Assembly (NCBI GenBank): GCA_031269165.1
Contig: JAISZQ010000048.1
Span: 1-5,112, forward strand
DNA length: 5,112 nucleotides
From: Spirochaetaceae bacterium
GTDB taxonomy: Bacteria > Spirochaetota > Spirochaetia > Treponematales > Breznakiellaceae
Reading direction: 5' to 3'
The position numbers and the translations under genes were made by a program. A model generated the notes under the pieces. That model saw nothing but the letters and a program-made list of their open reading frames with translations, made no database searches and was not told where the DNA came from. Below, in pieces: positions 1 to 4,538 of the stretch; the first letter of the stretch is position 1; each line of letters begins with the position of its first letter.

Positions 1-138
<138 letters not shown>

Positions 139-140
139 AA

Positions 141-833
141 GCCGGTGGGGTGTATGGCACGCCGGGCGCGCGGGCTGGTGGCTGGGGGGAGACTTCCCCC
201 CCTATAATGATTTTTAGGCCCTTGCGGGACGTAACGCGGCGGGAGGTGCTGGAATTTCTTGCGGAACGGGGGCTTTCTTATCGGACGGACTCGACAAACG
301 GGGATCCACGGTATCTGCGAAACCGCGTTCGGCTCTGTTTGGCGCCGGTTTTGGATGAAAAGTTTCCTGAATGGCGCAAGGGGGTGCTCGAAACGGCGGA
401 AACGCAGGGGCTTGCGGCGGATTTTATCGAGGCAGAGGCGTCGCGGCGCGGGGAAAGGCGGGTCGAGGCGCGGGAAAACGGAACGGATCGGGCGGTCGTT
501 ATCGAAAATCTGGACGCATTGCCGGAAATTGTGCGGGAAGAGGCGCTTTTTGCGGCGATTGACCGGCTGAAAGACGATGAGAAGCCTGTGCGGAGGCAGG
601 TCGTGCGGGATTTTGCGCGTGACGCGCGGATAAAGGCGGCTGACGTGGGCGGCGGGATTCGGATAAACCGGGGGCCGGTGCGGGTTGCCCGTGACGAGGC
701 GTTTTATGAGAAAGGGTTCTCGCTGTTGATAAAAGATGCGGGAGAGTATAGAATGGGGGGATTGCGTATCGAGGCCGCGCAGGTTGACGGTGGTCTTGTC
801 GTGCATATAAAAGGGACACAACATGGCGAATGA
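141..833 (+). CDS. tilS: tRNA(Ile)-lysidine synthase TilS, 3' part (5' end missing)
   Basis: TilS joins lysine to C34 of the CAU-anticodon tRNA-Ile in an ATP-dependent reaction, so that the tRNA reads AUA instead of AUG; it is essential and cytosolic. The clearest evidence is the block at about 216-332: RPLRDVTRREVLEFL, then a Y-x-x-DSTN element and DPRYLRNRVR. This is the conserved end of the TilS N-terminal domain (usual form RPLL-x-x-x-R-x-E-I ... DSSN ... Y-x-RN-x-[IV]-R). The helical middle domain follows, and a short C-terminal segment (MGGLRIEAAQ...) ends the protein. The catalytic PP-loop (SGGxDS) and the true start are absent, lost at the window edge or in the G-rich tract. The frame stays open to base 3, but only residues from about 147 look like protein. 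The stop overlaps the ftsH start by 11 bases, so the two are probably one operon, an order seen in other bacteria. Confidence 0.85.
   Translation, partial: AGGVYGTPGARAGGWGETSPPIMIFRPLRDVTRREVLEFLAERGLSYRTDSTNGDPRYLRNRVRLCLAPVLDEKFPEWRKGVLETAETQGLAADFIEAEASRRGERRVEARENGTDRAVVIENLDALPEIVREEALFAAIDRLKDDEKPVRRQVVRDFARDARIKAADVGGGIRINRGPVRVARDEAFYEKGFSLLIKDAGEYRMGGLRIEAAQVDGGLVVHIKGTQHGE
811..816 (+). promoter_or_regulatory. Ribosome binding site of ftsH inside the tilS end
   Basis: AAGGGA lies 6 bases before the ATG at 823, within the last codons of tilS. It favours this first ATG over the in-frame ATG at 853. Translation of ftsH is probably coupled to that of tilS. Confidence 0.6.
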
Positions 834-2760
834 CAGGGAAAAGAACGAAGAGATGAACGAGGAAAAAGAAGAGCAAAACGAAGAGGGAAGGGGGGAACAG
901 AAAATCGGGGGGAAGTTTCCTCCGCTTTCTCCGCCTTCGGGGTTTCCGAAGGGCGGGCGGCCCCGTTTCGGGATGGTTTTTGCTTTGATAGCGGTGGCGC
1001 TGATTTCGTGGTTTTTGTTAAGGCCGCAGGAGTCGTCGCCGAGACCGGTGTCGTACACCGAGTTTACCAGTTATGTCGATCGGGGGGAAGTCGGCGACGT
1101 CAAAATCTACGACGACAGTACTATGGAAGGAATGCGCGCCGACAAAAGCGGCGGCTATGAGGCGATACGGACGATTATTCCGTATCAGGACCCGTTTCTG
1201 ATCCCGACCCTCCGCGAGAAAGGGATCACGGTTTCAGGCGGGCGGCGGGGATCGGGGATCGCGCAGGTGGTACAGTTTCTTCCGTGGGTCGTTACGATTC
1301 TCTTCCTGTTCATCATGATGCGTGCCATGCAGGGCGGGCCCGGCGGTAACAAGGTGTTCCAATTCGGAAAGAGCCGCGCGCGCCGTTACGATCCCGACAG
1401 CAAGAAAAAGATGACGTTTGCCGACATCGCGGGGCAGACGGACGCGAAGGCGGAGTTGGAGGAGGTCGTGGCCTTCCTCCGCAATCCGCAGAAGTTCACA
1501 AAGATGGGGGCGCGTATCCCCAAGGGCGTGCTGCTCGTCGGGATGCCGGGGACGGGAAAGACCCTGATGGCGCGGGCGGTCGCCGGGGAGGCGGAGGTTC
1601 CCTACTTCCATATGTCCGGCTCGGATTTTGTCGAGATGTTTGTCGGCGTGGGGGCGAGCCGGGTGCGCGATCTCTTTGAACAGGGTAAGCGTCACGCGCC
1701 CTGCATCATCTTTATCGATGAGCTTGACGCGGTGGGGCGTACGCGCGGGGCGGGCTACGGCGGCGGTCACGATGAGCGCGAGCAGACCCTGAACCAGTTG
1801 CTCGTGGAGATGGACGGGTTCGACCCCAAGGAGAGCATCATCATCCTTGCCGCGACAAACCGTCCCGACGTGCTCGACCCGGCCTTGCTTCGTCCGGGCC
1901 GCTTCGACCGGCAGGTTACGGTGTCGATGCCGGACGTGAACGAGCGCGAGGCCATCCTTGCCATTCACGCGAAAAAGGTCAAACTGGGCGGCGATGTGAA
2001 CATTGCCCGTGTCGCCCGCGCCACTCCCGGTATGAGTGGGGCAGACTTGTCCAACCTCGTGAACGAGGCCGCTCTTTACGCGGCGCGGAAGGACAAGGAT
2101 GCGGTGACGGCCGCCGAGTTTGAGGAAGCCCGCGACAAGATTCTCATGGGGATTGCGCGAAAGACGCTGGCGGTTTCCGACAAGGAACGGCGCATGACGG
2201 CGGTTCACGAGGCGGGCCACGCCCTGCTGCACTACTTTCTCCCGAACGCCGACCCGCTCCACAAGGTAACGATCGTGCCGCACGGCCAGTCGCTGGGGAT
2301 GGCGGTGTCGCTTCCCGAAGCGGACAGCTACAGCCGGACGCGGAACTGGATCCAGGACCGCATTTCCATCTGCTACGGCGGTTTTGCGGCGGAGCAACTT
2401 GTCTATGCCCAGACCACGACGGGTACCAAGAACGACCTCCAGCAGGCCACCGAGCTGGCGCGGAAGATGGTCTGTGAATGGGGCATGGCCGACGAACTTG
2501 GCCCGATCGCTTATGGGCAGGAGGACGAGCCCATCTTTCTGGGCAAAGAGATCGCCCGCCACAAGGACTATTCCGAGGACACCGCCCAGCACATCGACCG
2601 GGCGGTCAAGGCCATCCTCGACGCGGCCCTCGGCAACGCCAAAACGATACTGGAGGCCAACCGCGCGAAACTTGAAACGCTTGCCGATGCCCTGTTGCGC
2701 CGGGAAACGCTTGCCGATAGCGAGGTGCGCCGTTTGCTGAAACTGCCGAAGAAGGCGTAA
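823..2760 (+). CDS. ftsH: ATP-dependent zinc metalloprotease FtsH
   Basis: FtsH is a membrane-anchored hexameric AAA+ protease that extracts and degrades misfolded membrane proteins and short-lived regulators. At 645 residues it has the normal full length. Order of parts: a highly charged Glu/Lys-rich N-terminal tail (1-48), TM1 (about 49-66), a periplasmic domain (67-149), TM2 (about 150-166), the AAA+ module and the protease domain. Walker A is GMPGTGKT (240-247, K246), Walker B is IIFIDELDA (295-303, D299/E300), and the pore loop is F273-V274-G275. The second region of homology (ATNRPDVLDPALLRPGRFDR) ends at 363 and carries arginine fingers R357 and R360. The zinc site is HEAGH (462-466, catalytic E463) with D538 in KNDLQ as likely third ligand. 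All catalytic residues are present. Oddities are Met in place of the usual first Pro of GPPGTGKT, IDELDA for IDEIDA, and a long acidic N-tail. The C-terminal region resembles spirochaete FtsH by eye. Confidence 0.98.
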   Translation: MANDREKNEEMNEEKEEQNEEGRGEQKIGGKFPPLSPPSGFPKGGRPRFGMVFALIAVALISWFLLRPQESSPRPVSYTEFTSYVDRGEVGDVKIYDDSTMEGMRADKSGGYEAIRTIIPYQDPFLIPTLREKGITVSGGRRGSGIAQVVQFLPWVVTILFLFIMMRAMQGGPGGNKVFQFGKSRARRYDPDSKKKMTFADIAGQTDAKAELEEVVAFLRNPQKFTKMGARIPKGVLLVGMPGTGKTLMARAVAGEAEVPYFHMSGSDFVEMFVGVGASRVRDLFEQGKRHAPCIIFIDELDAVGRTRGAGYGGGHDEREQTLNQLLVEMDGFDPKESIIILAATNRPDVLDPALLRPGRFDRQVTVSMPDVNEREAILAIHAKKVKLGGDVNIARVARATPGMSGADLSNLVNEAALYAARKDKDAVTAAEFEEARDKILMGIARKTLAVSDKERRMTAVHEAGHALLHYFLPNADPLHKVTIVPHGQSLGMAVSLPEADSYSRTRNWIQDRISICYGGFAAEQLVYAQTTTGTKNDLQQATELARKMVCEWGMADELGPIAYGQEDEPIFLGKEIARHKDYSEDTAQHIDRAVKAILDAALGNAKTILEANRAKLETLADALLRRETLADSEVRRLLKLPKKA

Positions 2761-2805
2761 GAGCCTGTTCAAAATCTCCTCAACAACAAAGGCAAACGCC
2801 TCACC

Positions 2806-2825
2806 GAGGAACCAATAGGTTCCTC
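2806..2825 (+). terminator. Perfect 8-bp hairpin after ftsH, possible terminator
   Basis: GAGGAACC and GGTTCCTC pair perfectly around an AATA loop, 46 bases after the ftsH stop. No T-run follows, so it is not a classical intrinsic terminator. It may instead be a 3' end-stabilising hairpin that works together with the repeat hairpin that begins a few bases later. Confidence 0.4.
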
Positions 2826-2881
2826 ACTTGGGCCGCCGTCATTGCGAGCGGAGCGAAGCAATCCAGGGGGAGTATATCCCC

Positions 2882-3055
2882 TGTCAACAACTTAAGAATT
2901 TTGGTCCGCGAATGGCGCGAATAAATACGAATAATACATACCCATCAGCGCGTATTCGCAACGCCATGTATGGCGCACATTCGCGGACAAAAAAACTAAA
3001 AATCTGTGTGATCCGTTGACCACTCTTATATTCCATTGGCTTAAGTTGTTGACAG
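2882..3055. mobile_element. 174-bp MITE-like element nested in repeat unit A
   Basis: The ends are perfect 15-bp inverted repeats, TGTCAACAACTTAAG at 2882-2896 and its complement at 3040-3054; the match is 16 bp if base 2881 is counted with 3055. The flanking tips match at 13 of 15 positions, as expected of a target duplication that has since drifted. Inside is a second palindrome (2904-2919 with 2972-2988). It encodes no credible protein, so any movement would depend on a transposase elsewhere. An alternative is that recombination between two different palindromic repeats made this structure. Confidence 0.45.
2904..2988. repeat. Inner palindrome with GTCCGCGAATG arms
   Basis: GTCCGCGAATG at 2904-2914 pairs perfectly with CATTCGCGGAC at 2978-2988. 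A flanking GCGC on each side extends the pairing after a small bulge. The stretch between is AT-rich with further partial pairing (CGAATA against TATTCG). I recall similar TCCGCGAAT...ATTCGCGGA intergenic repeats in other environmental bacteria, so this may be an independent repeat family carried inside the insert. Confidence 0.6.
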
Positions 3056-3127
3056 TGGGAGTATATCTCCGTCTGGATTGCTTCGTCGCTTTGCTCCTCG
3101 CAATGACGAGGCCGCCTCGCTTGGGCC

Positions 3128-3207
3128 GTCATTGCTAGCGGAGCGAAGCAATCCAGCGGGAGTAATCTCCGTCTGGATTGCTTCGTCGCTTTGCTCCTCG
3201 CAATGAC
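3128..3207. repeat. Repeat unit B (80 bp)
   Basis: The left arm is 3128-3156 with one change (ATTGCTAGC for ATTGCGAGC), and the right arm is 3173-3207. The tip is one base shorter than in other units (GGAG-TAAT-CTCC), yet still forms the same 4-bp stem. The linker before it (3108-3127) is 3 bases shorter than the later linkers. Confidence 0.85.
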
Positions 3208-3230
3208 GAGGCCGCCTCACTTGGGCCGCC

Positions 3231-3311
3231 GTCATTGCGAGCGGAGCGAAGCAATCCAGTGGGAGTATATCTCCGGCTGGATTGCTTCGTCGCTTTGCTC
3301 CTCGCAATGAC
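3231..3311. repeat. Repeat unit C (81 bp)
   Basis: The left arm is 3231-3259, the tip 3260-3276 and the right arm 3277-3311. It follows unit B after a 23-bp linker of the form GAGGCCGCCTCACTTGGGCC plus GCC. The arms match the majority sequence, with GGCTGG at the right-arm junction where others have GTCTGG. Confidence 0.88.
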
Positions 3312-3334
3312 GAGGCCGCCCCGCTTGGGCCGCC

Positions 3335-3415
3335 GTCATTGCGAGCGGAGCGAAATAATCCAGTGGGAGTATATCTCCGTCTGGATTGCTTCGTCGCTTT
3401 GCTCCTCGCAATGAC
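3335..3415. repeat. Repeat unit D (81 bp)
   Basis: The left arm is 3335-3363, with GAAATAATCCAG in place of GAAGCAATCCAG, and the right arm is 3381-3415. The two changes weaken the inner stem of the hairpin. The 23-bp linkers on both sides match those of unit C, so units B to D form a true tandem array. Confidence 0.87.
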
Positions 3416-3451
3416 GAGGCCGCCTCACTTGGGCCGCCGTCTCGCAATGAC
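3416..3451. repeat. Remnant unit E: linker plus internally deleted repeat
   Basis: A full 23-bp linker (3416-3438) is followed by GTC, the first bases of a left arm. These join directly to CTCGCAATGAC-type sequence, the last bases of a right arm, ending at 3451. About 67 bp of unit interior is missing. The start falls exactly 104 bases after unit D, so the array continued here before the deletion. Confidence 0.7.
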
Positions 3452-3539
3452 ACCCGCAACCGTAACGACGGCCCGCTACGTTCCTCTTGTCTTCATTTTC
3501 AATTTTCCATTATCCATTCGCGCAGCGCGCGCTCCCCTC
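3452..3539. other. Short intergenic stretch without recognised features
   Basis: I see no gene, repeat copy or clear signal here. The second half is pyrimidine-rich and AT-rich up to 3519, and is followed by the self-complementary stretch GCGCAGCGCGCGC at about 3520-3532. Confidence 0.5.
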
Positions 3540-3568
3540 TTGACAAACCAAACGAGCCGTGGTAGAAT
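3540..3568 (+). promoter_or_regulatory. Near-consensus sigma-70 promoter
   Basis: The -35 box is TTGACA (3540-3545, perfect consensus). A spacer of exactly 17 bases follows, and the -10 box is TAGAAT (3563-3568, five of six to TATAAT). Transcription should start near 3575. It is the best promoter in the window. It points towards the terminator at 3754 and, beyond that, the 2TM/radical SAM genes. Confidence 0.75.
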
Positions 3569-3587
3569 CAGCCATAAGGTATTCAAA

Positions 3588-3698
3588 ATGGTTTGTCTGG
3601 TGAAAAAGTTCTTTCTTTCTCCGGTGAGACTGGTGGTCTATATGCGAAAATTGGAGACCCCCCCCCCCTCCTCACATAGGTTCTCTGTCCGCCGCTGA
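3588..3698 (+). CDS. Possible 36-residue leader peptide, weakly supported
   Basis: An ATG 13 bases after the predicted transcription start opens a 36-codon frame, preceded by a weak AAGG at 3576-3579. The peptide is basic, with a hydrophobic start (MVCLVKKFFLSPVRLVVYM), and ends with a Pro/Ser/Arg-rich tail. It resembles no family I know. An 11-C tract (3658-3668) lies inside it, so a one-base length change would alter the tail. It may well not be translated. Confidence 0.15.
   Translation: MVCLVKKFFLSPVRLVVYMRKLETPPPSSHRFSVRR
3658..3668. repeat. Homopolymer tract of 11 C
   Basis: Eleven consecutive C lie in the loop-side strand of the candidate RNA's first hairpin. Such tracts are prone to slippage, and their length in an assembly is uncertain. 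Confidence 0.7.
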
Positions 3699-3753
3699 CC
3701 CTGCGCGGCGCGTTTCTTTCTCTGTTCCGGCTGCCGTTTCTTTCGGGTGTTAT

Positions 3754-3795
3754 AAAAGCCCCTTCCGCAAGACAAACTCGCGGCGGGGGCTTTTT
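3754..3795 (+). terminator. Intrinsic (Rho-independent) terminator
   Basis: AAAAGCCCC (3754-3762) pairs with GGGGCTTTT (3786-3794), and CCGC (3765-3768) with GCGG (3780-3783), across a 2x2 internal loop. The apical loop is 11 nt. The run TTTTT (3791-3795) follows the GC-rich stem. It lies about 54 bases before the 3849 gene, which has no good promoter of its own in between. Transcription of that gene from 3540 would have to pass this terminator. Confidence 0.75.
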
Positions 3796-3837
3796 GTCCA
3801 TACCGGCGCGCTTTCCGCGTCAAAATTTTTCCATTTT

Positions 3838-3842
3838 AGGAG
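3838..3842 (+). promoter_or_regulatory. Ribosome binding site of the 2TM gene
   Basis: AGGAG sits 6 bases before the ATG at 3849, a strong Shine-Dalgarno that fixes this start. Confidence 0.75.
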
Positions 3843-3848
3843 TGTCTT

Positions 3849-4538
3849 ATGAATGACGTTGTCAAAAAAAGCAAGGTTGATGAACTGGTTCATCTGGTGC
3901 TGTTGCTGGCAGGGGGCGTCTCGCTGCTGGGAAGCTATTTTCTTCCGCCGGGGCTGAAGGAAATATTGTCCGGTTTGGGTACCGCTCTTCTTGCCAGCGC
4001 GATCGTTGGTTTTCTCACGAAACGGTATGTAACCGAGAGAAAACCCGATCTGCGCAAGGAATGGGGATTAATAAACATATATCGGAAGAGAACAGATAAA
4101 GACGAAGAAATGAATAACCGTATCAAAACTACCGCCGAGAAAGTTGACGGTATTGTGCAAGGAGGTTTGTTCGCCCTCCGAAATAATCAGGATGTTAAAT
4201 TAAAGGAAAGGCTTGAAAGAGGATTAATCATGCGCTTGTTGATTCCTAAAGAGCCCCATGATTCACGATTGGAAGACGCAAATAAGGGGCTGAGAGACTG
4301 GTATCATTCTCTAACCAAAAATCAAAAAAGGCAGGTAACCATCAGAGAATATGACGGTATCCCGCAGGAAATGTATTTCAGAGTAGATGACCTATTGGCT
4401 GTCGGTCCTTACCACACGTGGATCGACGGTCCCCGGACTGTTACATACCTGTTTGACGCGATTTCAACGGGAGGTAAAATCTATACCAATCATTTTGACA
4501 AATTGTGGGAAGATTCCGAGGGTGGGCAAATACATTGA
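3849..4538 (+). CDS. Two-transmembrane protein with a degenerate PLD-like cytosolic domain (hypothetical)
   Basis: This is a 229-residue protein I cannot name. Two hydrophobic helices, about 13-32 and 38-56, are separated by a short Pro-containing turn and followed by basic residues (TKRYVTERK). The N-terminus and the 170-residue soluble part should therefore both be cytosolic. The soluble part contains RLLIPKEP (129-136), VTIREYDGIPQEMYFRVDDLLAVGPY (163-188) and HFDKLWEDS (215-223). The middle block resembles the second half of a phospholipase-D fold (HxK...D...VGS), but the His/Lys pair is replaced, so I infer a catalytically dead, possibly ligand-binding domain. This fold call is inference. 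The stop codon overlaps the start of the radical SAM gene, implying translational coupling. The gene is visibly more AT-rich than tilS-ftsH and follows a repeat cluster, which suggests horizontal acquisition. The 2TM-plus-sensor layout recalls membrane effectors of bacterial conflict systems, but nothing here proves that role. Confidence 0.85.
   Translation: MNDVVKKSKVDELVHLVLLLAGGVSLLGSYFLPPGLKEILSGLGTALLASAIVGFLTKRYVTERKPDLRKEWGLINIYRKRTDKDEEMNNRIKTTAEKVDGIVQGGLFALRNNQDVKLKERLERGLIMRLLIPKEPHDSRLEDANKGLRDWYHSLTKNQKRQVTIREYDGIPQEMYFRVDDLLAVGPYHTWIDGPRTVTYLFDAISTGGKIYTNHFDKLWEDSEGGQIH
4518..4525 (+). promoter_or_regulatory. Ribosome binding site supporting the TTG start
   Basis: GAGGGTGG ends 9 bases before the TTG at 4535, inside the last codons of the 2TM gene. 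It favours TTG at 4535 over the GTG at 4505, which has no purine-rich site before it. Confidence 0.4.

Larger units (their letters stand above)
2838..3107. repeat. Repeat unit A, split by a nested insertion
   Basis: The left arm is 2838-2866 and the right arm 3073-3107, but 206 bases separate them instead of the usual 16-17. The tip is present twice: 2867-2881 (GGGGAGTATATCCCC) and 3056-3070 (TGGGAGTATATCTCC). The unit is 270 bp; an intact unit of 81 bp plus a 174-bp insert plus a 15-bp duplicated tip gives exactly 270. Confidence 0.75.
2838..3451. repeat. Cluster of long-hairpin palindromic repeat units
   Basis: Four full units and one remnant of the same imperfect palindrome lie here. Each has a 29-nt left arm (GTCATTGCGAG, CGGAGC, GAAGCAATCCAG), a 16-17-nt tip around GGAG-TATAT-CTCC, and a 35-nt right arm. 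The reverse complement of the right arm is GTCATTGCGAG, then a 12-nt middle, then GAAGCAATCCAG. The outer 11 and inner 12 bases therefore pair, with an asymmetric internal loop of 6 against 12 nt. The right arms are nearly identical between units, which points to recent amplification or gene conversion. Open frames across the cluster on both strands are by-products of the repeats. I know this repeat type as widespread intergenic, probably non-autonomous palindromic elements. Confidence 0.9.
3575..3795 (+). ncRNA. Candidate small RNA or attenuated leader, unidentified
   Basis: This is the stretch bounded by the strong promoter and an intrinsic terminator, about 220 nt. It contains a hairpin with GTGAG/CTCAC outer pairs (3624-3628 with 3671-3675) and GGTCT/AGACC inner pairs. 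It also contains a perfect 6-bp hairpin, CGCCGC/GCGGCG (3690-3695 with 3705-3710), and three copies of a TTTCTTTC motif (about 3611, 3713 and 3736). I could not match it to 6S RNA, tmRNA, SRP RNA, a T-box or a riboswitch. It could be a stand-alone small RNA, or the 5' leader of the gene at 3849 with the terminator as an attenuator. The bounds are inferred from the promoter and terminator. Confidence 0.35.

Noticed and set aside
499..876. 125-codon minus-strand open frame
   Set aside because: It is a shadow of tilS and of the ftsH start, Pro/Arg-rich without domains.
1234..2772. 512-codon open frame on the minus strand
   Set aside because: It lies antisense to all AAA+ and protease motifs of ftsH. 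It is a high-GC codon shadow with Arg/His-rich, domain-free sequence.
3049..3077. Promoter at TTGACA inside the nested insert end
   Set aside because: The -35-like hexamer is part of the inverted repeat. No -10 box lies at 16-18 bases, where the sequence is TCTGGA.
2838..3451. CRISPR array
   Set aside because: The repeated units are 80-81-bp palindromes with near-identical 23-bp linkers. There are no unique spacers of 30-40 bp and no cas genes.
2828..3459. Open frames on both strands across the repeat cluster (peptides such as CERSEAIQ or RGAKRRSNP)
   Set aside because: They are translations of the palindromic repeats, occur in several frames and both strands, and lack domains or convincing ribosome binding sites.
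3575..3848. T-box, 6S RNA, tmRNA or known riboswitch in the ftsH-2TM intergenic region
   Set aside because: I found no T-box bulge sequence, no 6S-like long rod with central bubble, no tRNA-like ends and no recognised aptamer core. It is left as unidentified.
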